DNA of 64,000 nucleotides from Nilaparvata lugens. Its lineage: Eukaryota; Arthropoda; Insecta; Hemiptera; Delphacidae. Positions 11,264 through 33,175 of the stretch are shown here, in pieces (positions within the stretch are counted from its first letter, which is position 1; each line of letters begins with the position of its first letter). The translations under genes and the position numbers were made by a program. Below the pieces are notes generated by a model. The model searched no databases. It had not been told where the DNA came from and worked only from the letters and a program-made list of their open reading frames with translations. The stretch is from NCBI RefSeq assembly GCF_014356525.2, contig NC_052505.1:14208135-14272134 (forward strand), read 5' to 3'.

Positions 11264-12847
11264 TAGTCAGCTCCACGTTATAATGGAGGTGTAAAAAGAT
11301 AGGAGAACAACGATACCGGTTCTCTGACTTTCCACTGCCTTTTACAAAAGATGACTATTCTGTAATTCAGTATATTCCGGTCACGTTATAATGGAGGCGA
11401 AGGAAGATAGGTGAACAACTTGCCACTGCCTTCTACAGAGAATGATTATTCAGTATATTCCATCCATGACCGGCAGTCGCCAGACAGACTTCGTCAAAAT
11501 TGAAAACACAAATTACTTGACTCATGCCGGTATATCTGATGCAACATTGATTGTTTATTCTTGTTTAGAATAATCAATAATATTTTATTCGCCAAGAAAA
11601 TATGTTCTCTAATAATATTATAAATAACAAATTTTCATAATTATTGAGATCAGATATTTATTTTGTTGATTAATTATTATATTTCTACATTGTTAAAAAA
11701 CCGATCTGGCAACGTCGCAGAGCTAGAAAAGGATAGCGCTATCCGCTATGATGGGAACGCGCCAACTAAGCTCCCCGTCAGCTGAGCTCCTTTTAAAACC
11801 ACTTTCGAGGGCATTGGTTGACGGCGTCAACTGAGCTCCTGAGAGAGGGAGGGAAGCTTAGTTGTCGTGAGCGTGCGAGGAGTTTGGTTGTCGTCTACGG
11901 TCCCGACAAACAGTCCCCTCCTAACCAGTAGGGGATTGGCTGTCGGGGAGACTCGTTGACGCCAGCGTGCAAGGAGATTGGTTGTCGTCACCGAACTCGA
12001 CATCCAAGCTCCTCGCATGCTCACGTTTGAGTGCCGGAGTTTTCGCGAGTAAACTGACATATTTATTTCATGCACTGTTTGGATATTGTAATGGAATACA
12101 CTCGTATTTCGTGGAGAGAAGTTTATTGAATTCTGTTTAGCTTTCAACGTATTTAGTGGCATAAATATATACTGGTAACATATATTGTTACAATTCGTCC
12201 AGAGCGCAAGGCTCGCATGGCCCTTAGGCCGCTCCTGTATGTACTTACATATATTATATACATACATACAGGAATCACTTGCGAAACGTACAAACACTCA
12301 TTCTGAAAATGCTTGCCAATTCAATAAGATAAACATTTCTAAGTTAGTTGGATTCGGAAAGAGAAATAGTTTATTTCATTTAATGTTTGCAGTGATAGAA
12401 GTGACAACATTGACAAGCTCTTCTTCTAATAATCGAATGTGTGAAGCAGTGTCTGTGATTGTACTACTTCCCCGCCCACTTCAAGCTGGTTTCAATGCCC
12501 GATCGGGGATCGGGGAGGTTGGTTTTCGATAGCGTGCGAGGAGCCTGGTTCGGGTACGATCATGTCAACCAGACCCTTCATATCCAGCAGGGGATCGGCT
12601 GGCGGGGAGCATGGTTGTCGCCGACAACCAAACTCTTTCGTTCCAGTAGGGGATTAGATGTCGGGGGAGACTAGTTGACGGCAGTGGTATATTTTGCCTG
12701 GGGATTGGCTGACGCCTGTGGTCAAAATTGCGATGAACTTAGTTGTCGGGGAGATAGATTGGCGGCGACCCGCTTTGACGAATGATTGACAAGGATAACA
12801 ACACAAATGTCAATCAAATACTGTCATTATAACGTGGACTTCACTAT
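11264..12847 (+). mobile_element. MITE of the GTCCACGTTATAATGG family, split by an insertion
   Basis: The left end (AGCTCCACGTTATAATGG) and right end (CATTATAACGTGGACTTCAC) match the family termini. The family's internal GATAGCGCTATCCGCT block is cut at about 11752 by a GC-rich insertion and resumes as GAATGATTGACAAGG at about 12778. A partial second terminus at 11386 suggests a further rearrangement within the left half. Confidence 0.75.
11753..12775. repeat. GC-rich insertion built of GGGGATTGGCTG-type repeats
   Basis: The outer thirds (11753-12030 and 12470-12770) contain many diverged copies of a phrase like AGTAGGGGATTGGCTGTCGG followed by GGAGACT.GTTGACG. The centre (12050-12460) is AT-rich with a TACATA palindrome near 12230-12275. 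Open frames on both strands here (for example minus 11827-12297) follow the repeats and match no family I know. I treat them as non-genic, with some doubt. Confidence 0.6.
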
Positions 12848-12881
12848 GGAAGCTGATACTAGTTGCATAAAATTGCTTAAT

Positions 12882-13450
12882 TAAATTTAATGGTCGTAAA
12901 ATGGTGTCATCAAACGGAAGCAATGCCAGGAAAACAATTAACGATTGTTATTTTATTTTAATAAGGCGGATATATTTCCAACGTGTATTCGGGCCGACCA
13001 ATTGAACAGGTTTAAGTTTCACTTTTTGTGTAGTTGAGAAGTTGATATTGGGGTATTTATTCATATTAAATAAAAAGAATAATAAATTGTCAAAAACCAC
13101 AGATTTTATTGATAGTTAGAAAGACCGGTTTCGGTTGTTACATCATTGTCAATCTCTTTCTCACTACCTATCAATAAACATTTATTTCCCCAATTACATT
13201 TAATGATCGTAAAATGGTGTCATCAAACGGAAACAAAGCCATGAAATCAAATCGCGATTGTCATTTTATTTTATTACGGCGGGTAAATTTCCAACGTGCA
13301 TTCGGGCCGACTAATTAAACAGGTATAAGTTTCACTTTTTGTGCAGTTGAGAAGTTGATATTGTGGTATTTATTCATATTAAATGAAAAGACTTATAAAT
13401 TGTCAAAAACCACAGATTTTATTGATAGTTAGAAAGACTGGTTTCGTATA
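12882..13450. repeat. Two-copy tandem duplication, about 317-bp period
   Basis: The segment starting TAATGGTCGTAAAATGGTGT recurs at 13199 as TAATGATCGTAAAATGGTGT. Both copies run through TCATCAAACGGAA, TTCGGGCCGAC, CACTTTTTGTG and CCACAGATTTTATTGATAG. No coding content. Confidence 0.9.
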
Positions 13451-14110
13451 ATTATTATTTAACGAAAATCCTAAAATAATGATAATTATATATTAATTAG
13501 CATTTTCATGAATGCATCCGATACCTATATCCGTTTCTTCTGATTCTTTTAAGGTTGAGAGGACTTCAAGTCCGCCCAATAGAGGGTGTTAGATTTTATA
13601 TGAAATTCTATTTGTTCTTACAGTAAAAAATTCTGTCTTCCAGCGTATTCAAAGCTACGACAAGTTGATAAAGTCAAAAATAAACATTAGGTATCCTAGA
13701 TTATTTTCAAAATTGCCACCGTTCAAGCCTTAATTATTGAATAATGTTAGAATAAATAAAGTTCTATTAGAATTGTACTATATATATTCTATTCATTTAT
13801 GGCGATGGAGAAAACATACACTAAATTTTTTAATCATAGTAGTATATCCACACAGAAAAAACTAAACAAGTACTGTAGAGGACACATCAGAATTTTTGTA
13901 ACTAACTATTGTATGTAATTGTAATTTATCTAATATTTTGTGTAATTGATGTTGTAGTTTTTTGGGGAAATAAACATTTAATTTAATTTTTAATATCACA
14001 ATATTCTGCTGTGAATAGATTTTGTATACATTATAGAGCTTGATGTTCTTTAATCGATTGATCTGGAACTTTCTTGTAGCTTTCAATCCAATCTAGAATT
14101 TTTATTGATT
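13451..14110. other. AT-rich non-coding stretch
   Basis: No feature seen beyond short random frames, such as a 74-codon minus-strand frame without recognisable domains. Confidence 0.45.
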
Positions 14111-14480
14111 TTTCGGAACTTCCTAGCATGGAAATTGGCAAAACAATTATTGATACCCTAAGTGAAACCATTACTTTTCATAAATATTATTGATTAATAA
14201 TAATCCAGAGTTGAAAACTCATTTACCATATTGCATAACATTTACTTTCCAAAGTGTCAGGTATTGAATGCCTCAAAGCAATTCTTATAGAGTTTTCGGA
14301 GCCTCCTAACATGGAAATTGGCCAAAACAATTAATTGATACCCTAATTTTCTGTGAAATCATTAATTTTCATATATAATATTGATTAATAATAATCCACA
14401 GTTGAAAAGTCATTTATTGCAAAACATTTACTTTCCAAAGTGTCAGGTATTGAATGCCTCCAAGCCATTCTTATAATGAA
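14111..14480. repeat. Two-copy tandem duplication, about 183-bp period
   Basis: Two adjacent copies share ATGGAAATTGG, GATTAATAATAATCCA and CTTTCCAAAGTGTCAGGTAT, at about 14111-14293 and 14294-14478. Non-coding. Confidence 0.9.
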
Positions 14481-14725
14481 CTCTTCATTTACAACTGGGA
14501 ACATTCGAACATTATTATAATGGAAATAAACTATTATTTTGTGTTCAAGTGGTTTTTTCGTTTGTGAATTTTACTCTACTTTAAGACTCTCCTGTGTGTG
14601 ACAAGGGTGCAAACATAGTAGAGCGATAAAGGTAGCTTCAAGCTTAAGAGTGTTGAATGTAATGCATGAATTTAAATGAATCAACTACTATTCATAACCA
14701 CATCACCTGAGTACGCCACCATTGT

Positions 14726-14864
14726 ATTACATCATAGCCACCTCTAATACAATGTATTAAGGTGAAATTAAGGCATTAGAGATATTAGGTAATGTATTAT
14801 GGTATTAATGTATTAGAGGTGGCTATGATTCATTGTAATACATTGTATTAGAGGTGGCTATGAT
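14726..14864. mobile_element. MITE, ATCATAGCCACCTCTAATAC termini
   Basis: ATCATAGCCACCTCTAATAC at 14731 is matched by its reverse complement ending at 14864. A second copy of the right terminus ends at about 14829, so the right end is duplicated. Confidence 0.75.
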
Positions 14865-15600
14865 TAAAGTTATACAGAAACTATTCAATTACTGTAATTA
14901 TAGTTACTGATATTACATGCATGCTATGCAATTCTCAAGCTTGAAGCTATCTTCGCCGCTCTATTATATTTGCTCACAAAAGGCTATCGATTTTGATTGA
15001 CTGTCTCAACAAGCTGATCGCATTTATATTAAATAGTAGCACATTTTTAAAAAAGAAAACTTGATTGGAATGTTATCTCAAGTACTGTAATCGTATAGCC
15101 AATATATGTTTCCAGTAGCAAATTCTCAAGTATTCAGCTTTTTATCAAATCTTATATAATAATCATATATTTGTCCTTCATCTAATGAGTTGTATTCTAG
15201 TCTATTGAATTTCTGATGAGATATGGAGAAGAGATCTAACGGCTTTTCTTTAACCACTTCATAAAAATTATTTAAACAAATAATAATGAGATAAACAAAA
15301 AGGTGATTTAATAGTAAGCAGTTCGTGATGGAAAACAATATTGAAGAATTCTATTCTTTTCACTTATTCTACAATTTTACTTGTATTTCAATAAAATTAT
15401 GATCAAATCTGATGTATTTAATATTCTTTACTATTTATTTATATTTGCACTGATTTGTTCTGATCGAAAGCTATTTCAACATCCATTCCATTATTCTAAT
15501 TACGCAGATTTATTACATTTATTTTACTAATCTCATTATTTGATGATATATATCATTACTTATCGTATTCTTAAATTGCTATTTTATGAATTTACAGAAG

Positions 15601-25083
<9,483 letters not shown>

Positions 25084-25500
25084 AGTCCAAAAAGTGTTTT
25101 AGATCATACCATAAATTAAATATATCTTCCTTCTCTGTGATAATTCCTTGTTTTGTATATTCGCCAAAAATAGGTTCGATAAGAATTGATATTGTGGAAT
25201 TCCAGCATAATTGATTAATTTAGAGTATAAAATCAACCTTCAAAATTTTAAATCATCATTTCTGGACCGAAAATCAAGTGACGAAGCAGTGTGTGACTAT
25301 ATAACCTTATCTTTTGGACAACATTAACATTTTATCAACATTTTTTGAGAGAAATAGTACAGGCTTAGCTAGTTTTTCCTCCAATGTCATAATTGTATTA
25401 TGATTATAGTATTTTATACAATGAATAAATAAAATTGATCATATAAAACTTTTCAAAAATAGGGGTACGGATTCCTAAGGAGTTGAAAGTTTCTTAAACC

Positions 25501-26162
25501 TATGGTGATGTCCACGTTATAACGGCAGTGTTTAATTTGCAATGGTATTGCTATCCTTGTACATCATTCAACAAAGTGGATAGCGCTATCTCTTTCTCGC
25601 TTTGCACTGTTGCCAGATCGCCTTTCAACAATGTAAAATTAATAATTAATTAACAAAATATTTCATCTTAATTATGAAAATTCATTATGGAATTATTGAA
25701 CAATATAATTCATTGCTTAATGAAATATAATTGATTATATTAAATGAGAATAGTTAATATTACATCAATAAACCTGTATCAGCTTTGGTAGAGAGTTAGT
25801 GGGGAGGATATTTTTAATATTCTTTCCGAAGAATGGACATTGATATGTCCAAAGCTCCGCCAATTTATGTAGATGCATAACAATATAATTATTATCTATA
25901 GTTATTATATTACAAATTGCTTTTTCATATCATATACAGTTCAATAATTATTTTCTTATTCTATATCATGTAAATTCATCTATAATTTTGCTGTATTGTA
26001 AGCTATTGTATATAAGTGTATAAGCCAGTATATTTTGTAATCCACATAAATAAAGTACTCAATCAATCAGCTACCGTCTATAGAAGGCATTGACAAGACG
26101 AGGATCGGCAATGTTGATCTCCTATCTTTCTCCACTGCCATTATAACGTGGACCTCACTATA
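25501..26162 (-). mobile_element. MITE of the GTCCACGTTATAATGG family with a LINE insertion
   Basis: Family termini lie at 25501 (GATGTCCACGTTATAACGG) and 26162 (CATTATAACGTGGACCTCAC), with the internal block order reversed relative to the copy at 23805. It is split at about 25785-26064 by a retrotransposon 3' end flanked by ATCAGCT on both sides. Confidence 0.83.
25785..26064 (+). mobile_element. LINE/SINE-like 3' end with TCAA tail, copy 2
   Basis: Nearly identical to 19489-19775. It is inserted in the MITE and flanked by ATCAGCT, a probable 7-bp target-site duplication. 5'-truncated and non-coding. Confidence 0.8.
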
Positions 26163-27338
26163 GAGTCGTGTTTCAGTTAGTCTGCGAGACATGTCTGTGG
26201 ACCAATCCTCGTCTACAGGCCGGTTGCGAGACCAAAAATCACAGGTCTATGGTCTCCCGACAGAAATGGGAAACCTCAAGGAACTTAAACTTGTTGCACG
26301 TTATTTTCAATGTGTATAGAGACGAGACGACCCAGTCTATAATAATAATGTCATTTTGTACGATATTTTCATAATAGTGAGACGAGACGTCCCAGCTTAG
26401 TTCCAGCGTGTATTGACTGTTCAGTAAGATGTGTTGGAATGTATATTTTTCTAACATCACTCAACTATTAGTAATTTGTTGTACAAAATAATGTCTCGTC
26501 CATATTGCAAGTTTTAGTTAGATGTGATGCTATAGATATATAACACTTATAATATTTTGGACATACTTCTATCAAAATTAGGAAAGGAAACAGTTTTGGG
26601 CTAGGCCTGTAGGCCCTTCTCTAATCGTGTAGGCCTATTTGATTTGTGTATCATGAAATGTAAATAAATGAATTGATATATAGAAATATTGTTAGATGAG
26701 AAGATACGCTGTCGTGCTATTTGGTCAACTAGTGTGTAGGTACTTTAACTTAGATGATTCACATTTGGTCTATAAAATATGCCGTTCCAAGAAGAAATTA
26801 GAAAAGATGAATTTTATGTTTATTATTCCAAAATGTTTCAATAAATAAGTGTTTCTATCCATCAAGTCTTATTTTTGAATATTGATTCTTTTCATTACAA
26901 AATATTGATATTGTACATGTACTGTGCATAACATTTAATCAATTTTTCTTCACATTTTTTGGAATATTCCAATAACTATTGAAGATATGAACTTGAAGCC
27001 TGTTGCATTGGACTCCAAATCAAATTTTACATGAGGTTTGACTATTTTAAAACATGTTTGTACTAGGTACCAAAAAATTATTTAGCTAATTTGTAATGTC
27101 ATTAGAACAATTCAAACTCTGACGCTAAGTGAAAGTCATTTTATTGATTCAATTTTATACCCAAGAGTTTTGTAGATGCCATTATTTAAAAGATAGAAGA
27201 TTTGTTGATGATTTAAAAACACAAGACTACATTAATTGCAAAAGAAAATCACTTTTCGTATTAGTATCGAGTATAATAAAGAAATTGATAGAAGTTAGGC
27301 CTACTGTACTTTTTGTATGAGTTTTCGAGTAAACTGTT
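26163..27338. other. Non-coding stretch downstream of cathepsin B
   Basis: No supportable gene. It contains a locally repeated GAGACGAGACG-CCCAG phrase (about 26318 and 26381). Confidence 0.4.
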
Positions 27339-27664
27339 AAGCTGCGTTTAAACCAAAGTTATTAACAAAATCTTCATTTTCTGTCCTTATAGATTCTATT
27401 AGATTAAACGGAGCTTGACAAACATAGGCCTATATGCACATCATGTGTATGATAAGATATTATGTTCAATCTGATAGAATCTGTAATGACAAAAAATAAG
27501 CATTTTGTTAAAAACTTAATCCTTATAGATTCTATTAGATTGAATGGAACTTGACAAACACATATATTCATCATGTGTATGATAAGTTATGTCCAATCTA
27601 ATAGAATCTATAAGGATTAAGTTGTTAACATTTTGTCAATAACTTTGGTGTAAACGCAGCTCTT
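27339..27664. mobile_element. Dimeric MITE, GCTGCGTTTA(C)ACCAAAGTT termini
   Basis: The outer arms GCTGCGTTTAAACCAAAGTT and its reverse complement at 27660 enclose two successive copies of an inner motif (CCTTATAGATTCTATTAGAT then GACAAACA and TCATGTGTATGATAAG). A monomeric relative lies at 42221-42410. Confidence 0.85.
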
Positions 27665-27929
27665 ATTACCGCGGTATCGTCACAGAATGGAACTGAAAAG
27701 CACGGTATTTAGATGAAAATATAAACTATAATTCTTCTTTTATATACAGTGTTGAAAAGCACTTCCCTATTTTGTTTTACCATGATATAAATCATGGTTT
27801 TTACTTTCCTTGCCCTATTACCATAGGTAAGGAAAGATTGCTTTCCGAAAAAAATTAAGGTACCCCAATTTCTAAATTTCTATACGTTCCAAGGTCCCCT
27901 GAGTCCAAATAAGTGGTTTTTGGGTATTG

Positions 27930-27930
<1 letters not shown>

Positions 27931-27966
<36 letters not shown>
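27931..27966. repeat. (TG)n microsatellite
   Basis: About 17 TG units, followed by TGTATGAGTGTATGTGCGTC. It lies at the start of a dispersed repeat of the type that reads CTTGAAATTTGGAAC. Confidence 0.95.
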
Positions 27967-27968
<2 letters not shown>

Positions 27969-28830
27969 AGTGTATGTGCGTCTGTGTACACGATATCTCA
28001 TCTCCCAATTAACGGAATGACTTGAAATTTGGAACTTAAGGTCCTTTCACTATACGGATCTGACACGAACAATTTTGATCAAATGCAATTAAAGATAGCG
28101 GCTAAAATGTTGTCAAAAACAGGGTTTTTCGTGATTTTCTCGGGAACAGCACCAACGATTTTAATCAAATTCATACCTAAAATAGTCATCAATAAGCACT
28201 ATCAACTGCCACAAGTCCCATATCTGTAAAAATTTCAGGAGCTCCGCCCCATCAATGCAAAGTACGATTTTAGATTCCCAATTACCAGGCTTCAGATACA
28301 ATTTAAACAAAAAAAATCAAGTGGAGTGGATTGAGCATGAAAATCTCTACAATTAATGTTCAGTAACATTTTCACCTAAAATTGAAAATAAGCTTCAAAT
28401 TCGAGAAAATATGATTATTCAATTGCAAATTATCTTTGATTCTATTGAATCATTCACTATGAAGAGATAGCAGACCTCATGTGTGTCTTCAGCGTTATTG
28501 CCCTGTCACCAGCTGACTAAAATCTTTGAATAGTAGCTTTGAGATGCGCCGGAACACTAGCGTCAGGTGATCAATTTTCATAACGGCAAGGAAAGTTGTG
28601 TGAGTGCGCCACACCAGATTTTTGTGGTATGATAAGTTGACATCAGTTGAAATTGTATCCTAAATTCTAATAAATTTAAAAAGAAGAAGAACTATATACT
28701 TAACAACATCAATTAAAACAGTTGACAACACAATAAATATAATGTTTAGAATCCTCAGTACACAGTGAAACTCAGCATCACAAACATTCCTTAAATTTCT
28801 GTTATACAATTTTTAAAATTTCTAGTAAAA

Positions 28831-29253
28831 ATGTTATCCACAGCAAGTTGTGCAGTAAAACTATTTCAAATTTCACAAAGAAATGCAGCAAATATTATCA
28901 AAAACAATAGTATAAGTAAAATTGCGGCCAGCAGTTCGATGCAAAATTTTTCTTCCAAAGTAAGCCCATCAGTTCTGTTGTCTAATCCAAAGAACAGTAA
29001 AGAACTCATTAGGTGTGAAGTAGTTGAGACCAAAGAAGATTTATGCACAATTGATCTGACAATACCGGAGCCGGGTTACTATGATTTGGGTTATTGCAAG
29101 CCTCCTTGTGAGGAGATTCCCTTGCGCTGTCCACCAAAAGGTCAACCAAGAAGAAAAGTCATGTGTTGTCACATTCAGAAGAGCAAATCATGGAGGAATC
29201 CATGCATAATTGTGGATCCCTGTGAAGAGCAAAAGAAAATCAACGAATTGTAA
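28831..29253 (+). CDS. Cysteine-rich 140-residue protein of unknown function
   Basis: A single intact frame of 140 residues starting at the ATG at 28831. A TTTCTAG just upstream could be the acceptor of a 5' UTR intron, and a CAATAAATAG polyadenylation-type signal follows the stop at about 29268. The first ~55 residues lack acidic residues and are rich in Ser, Lys, Arg and Asn, resembling a mitochondrial presequence. The C-terminal half has cysteines at 62, 72, 89, 93, 100, 112, 113, 125 and 131, with YCKPPCEEIPLRCPP and MCCHI. The pattern recalls insect male-specific cysteine-rich proteins (DUF1431-like), but I cannot confirm that. Codon and base composition are richer than the flanks. It is probably a real gene; the function is open. 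Confidence 0.68.
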   Translation: MLSTASCAVKLFQISQRNAANIIKNNSISKIAASSSMQNFSSKVSPSVLLSNPKNSKELIRCEVVETKEDLCTIDLTIPEPGYYDLGYCKPPCEEIPLRCPPKGQPRRKVMCCHIQKSKSWRNPCIIVDPCEEQKKINEL

Positions 29254-29458
29254 GATGATTAAAAACTTTCAATAAATAGTTTTGAAAAAGTATAACACAT
29301 TCTTTAATTTAAACTATTCCAAACTATACCATTAAAACCTGAAATAATAATAATTTTCTTGATTATAGAAGAAATAAAATCTAATGCACAAAGTGATTAG
29401 AGCATCCTAGTTTATAGTGATATAGAATTTGCAATAGAGTAGATATTTAATCAATAAT

Positions 29459-29640
29459 ATCAGGGCACCGAGCTTTGCTCGTTATTTATTTATTGATAAA
29501 CAGAACACAATTCTATAAAATTATTGGGGAAGGACTAACAGGCACAGCCCAAAACTGTTACTTCCCCGAATTTTGATTTATACCCTATAAATAGTCCAAA
29601 AAGTAGGTTATGTTCCATACACTTGAATTCAGGTCCAATT
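29459..29640. mobile_element. Dispersed repeat fragment
   Basis: The sequence CACCGAGCTTTGCTCG followed by AACAGGCACAGCCCAAAACTGTTACTTCC resembles 48785-48945 (GACCGAGCTTTG and ACAGGCTTATGCCCAAAACTG). It is probably the 3' end of a retrotransposon; the class is not assigned. Confidence 0.45.
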
Positions 29641-32550
29641 TTTAGTCCAAACATTTGAAAACAGAAGAGTTCTAAACAGCTGAACATAATTCTGTTACTC
29701 TCTCACACAGGCACTCTCATCTTCCGTTATCAACAGACGACGTAATTATCATGTGTTTTTCCAAGGATGAATAATTATTATCCTTTTCATGTCCTTCAGC
29801 GAGTTTTCTCAGGGATGAGTCCTAGTGCAATCGAATTTTTATATCATAAACCTACTATGTTCCAAATTTCGTGAAAATCGTTGGACATAAATAACCATAT
29901 AAATAAAAAAAAATATATATATATATATATATAAAGATAGCATGGCTCTTTGGATTAATGCTGTAGAAATTATAACGTCAATTGTTTTATCAATTTCATC
30001 AAAATTAGCGTTTCATTCATGCTGCTCAACTTTTGTCAACATAATTATATATTGTAGGAAGGTGGTTCTAATAGGTACATAAAAATTGTTTAGAATAATT
30101 TATTAACAAAGTTTAGAAAAACATAACTGTATTCTTCAATTATTACTCGTATACTGTATTTACAAATAAGTACAAAGTTTATAGTACTAATTTATAGCTA
30201 GAATACATGTATTCTAGGTACATTGATTATAGTATGAGAGGAGGTGCTAGACTTTTTTAAAAATATACTATCTATATCATATTGTTTTACGTATTATTTC
30301 ATAGTTGAGTTACAATATAGATACACAAAGTTAAAATGTAGATTGTAGACTCACCACAGAATACATCAATTTAAAGATAAAATCAATATTTATTTACATA
30401 CAATACAATATAAATTTATCAAAATGAAGTTGCAACTTATAGCCTATATTTTGATATCAACAGAAGATGAATGATGATTTTTCTTATCTTATATTTCTTT
30501 GAACATTCTTATCAAATATATCAATGTAAACACTTTTATAATTATTATGTTCCCGGAAGCACAACAGGGCACTAATAAGCTACCATCTTCAGAGTACAGG
30601 CAGGTTACAGAGCTCAACCAACCGTCTTTTATCGGCGCTTGTATTGTGAGAAAGAATTCAATGTAGGCCTGAAGGTCAAGTCAAAAGACTTAAATATGTC
30701 AAGGTCTATAGAAACCTTATACGGTATTTATAGACCTTGTTGAATGTAGACCTAACCAAGCGCTCTCTGTTCCGATGCATAAAAAATTAGGTAAGTTTTT
30801 TGAAAATAAAATATTCCGAAATTACGGTTCTCTTTATAATATTTTTTCTTGTAATAAGTGTTGATTTATTAACTTTGATTTGTTGCATTGTTAAATTCTG
30901 GCAATAAAGAATTGAATTGAATTGTGAAGTGGTAGCCTGAGAAGTAACTATAATGTTTTGGAAAAGAATGGAATTAAAAGGAATATTTACAAACTGATCA
31001 CATATAGAAAAATGTATAATATAAATACAAGTTAAAGTATAAGTGTAAAATGGAAATAACAATATTCGAGATAAAAAAATACGGTATTTCAGGCGTCAAC
31101 TGATTGAGTCATTGAACAGTCATCCTCTAGGTAGACTTGTGATAATGAATGAAAACCTGAACTGTATAATCATAATAATATCAGATATTCAGAAAAAATT
31201 GTGGCAAAGTAATATTAAAATAATAAATTTTATCACCAGACTTTTATGAATTTATGCATAATTCTCAACTAATAAAATTGAGCTGGATAAAGTCAATATT
31301 AAACATTTAAAGAGAAAATGACTATGAACACAAATTTTCTGACTATGAACACAAAATAATGTTGATATAAAATTAAAAATAATGGATAATGTATTAGGTA
31401 GGTACCGTAGCTCATGAATAAGAATGTAAATAATGTTAACAGGTTTTTTGAATTCGAATGAAATTAAAACATAATAATAGAGCAGGACTTCCTATATACT
31501 AGTAGGCTATAGGAGGTCCTGAATAGAGGCAATGAATTCAATATTTCATTAGAACGCATAAACATGAGGTGTTAATAATCATAATAATTACTGATAATGT
31601 ATGTTCTATTCAATATAAGGCGGGTGCACACAAAATGTGACGCAGCATGTTGCCATGGAAGTGTTTTGCATCAAGTGCCGCGTCATGTGTGAACCAATTG
31701 ACAACGATTCAAGTTCATACATTCCCTTGATTACAAAAAATGATTTCCCTTAATTACAAACAATTATTTCCCTCAATTACAGGTTAATAAATTTTCTTAA
31801 TTACAAAATAAATACATCTGCACATTAAGATTTGGAAATAATCAAGTACTGTCCACAACACATTACACAGAAATCTCAATGATCTCAAGTTTGATATATA
31901 TATTACACATTGATATGTTGAACAGCTCAAATTATAACATAAAAGATAATATTATTTAATAGTGGGATGACAACTTGACTGAAAGCGTAGCATAATTATT
32001 ATTGGAGATGAATTGAAGATGGCACTTCAGGTACGTAGTAGGTAGGTATTACACTTACAATATATAATTGATCTTTAATATTATGTAGGGAAATGTATAT
32101 CGTTGATCAATTTAATTTTACTAGTAATTTTAATTTATGCTTTTGTATACCAACCACTATAAGATTTGTTCAACATCTCTGTGGTTGCATTTCATGTATT
32201 TTGTTGACTAATGCCCGGTTTCACCAACCTTGGTCAAGGCATTTGAACATGATTAAAGTCTATCCGATGATCAAATCAAATTGAAATACCACTTGAGTAT
32301 TCATAACTGACTCTAAAAAAAACTATTATGATTATGAACAAATAAGTATGAGATCTCTAGAAATTGAAATGCCACTCTAGTATTCATAACTAACACTGAA
32401 AATGATGACGCACGAATAAGTAAGATATATCTTGAAATTTCATGCTCTATGATTGACACACTATTCAAGGTTCAGTTTTTGAATCAGGACTGTAGATGAC
32501 TATACAATTTTTAATGTAGCTACACGTTACTATAGCTAATACACGTTTGA
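29641..32550. other. Long AT-rich non-coding stretch
   Basis: No coding region supported. Visible items are an AT dinucleotide run (29911-29932), a short LINE tail ending TTGAATTGAATTG (about 30890-30925), a hairpin AGGACTTCCTATA/TATAGGAGGTCCT (31484-31522) and a mini inverted-repeat unit at 31619-31699. Confidence 0.5.
31619..31699. mobile_element. 81-bp mini inverted-repeat element
   Basis: GGTGCACACAAAATGTGACGC at the left is imperfectly mirrored by GCGTCATGTGTGAACC at the right. This may be a heavily deleted MITE. Confidence 0.45.
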
Positions 32551-32554
32551 GTTG

Positions 32555-33021
32555 AGCTGCGTACAGATTTGAGCGCCATGAACACGCGCATTTCACTTTC
32601 CATCAGCTGATTATATCTGTAATCGTACAGATATTCTTTATCTCATCCTTTCATACCTCCCTTCTATTCACTTTTTCTGATACCTTTTTTACCCTCTCAA
32701 GGATTGAAGGTGTTTCTAGAACATGAATAACTGTAGTTGGAAAACCCTTCAATAATTATTCTTTTTTTTGCACCACAGTTCTTGATTTGTTATTGTTGTT
32801 AATAACCAAACTTGTTGTTATTGTTTTGCATGTATTCATTTGTATATTTGTAGAGAATCTTTTGTGTGTAAATGATAGAATTGAAAGAAATATAATATGC
32901 GTCTCTGCCCGGATGCATGAAAACGCGTTACATTTTAATCTAATAATTTTAGTCTCAAATAATTTTAATCTCAATTTAAGTGAAATGTGCGTGTTCGTGG
33001 AGCTCAAATATGTACGCACCC
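32555..33021. mobile_element. Inverted-repeat element, GCGTACA/GAACACGCGCATTTCACTT arms
   Basis: The left end GCTGCGTACAGATTTGAGC, followed by GAACACGCGCATTTCACTT, is mirrored at 32978-33021. The palindrome CAGTTTCAGCTGAAACTG follows at 33023. Its terminal GTGCGTAC wording is shared with 51168-51409. It ends about 150 bp downstream of the zinc-finger stop codon. Confidence 0.7.
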
Positions 33022-33175
33022 TGACAGTTTCAGCTGAAACTGAAACGCACCTTAACAGTAATTTATCTTCAAATTCAGCTATATGTATATTTTATTTATA
33101 AAACTTCAAATCCCACTTAATTGAATATGGTTACAGTTACAGTCTTATAGAGTCCTAAAAGGAGCGAACCATTCC

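Noticed and set aside
11827..12297. 156-codon minus-strand frame
   Set aside because: It follows a GC-rich internally repeated insertion inside a MITE and matches no family. Kept as a repeat with the doubt noted.
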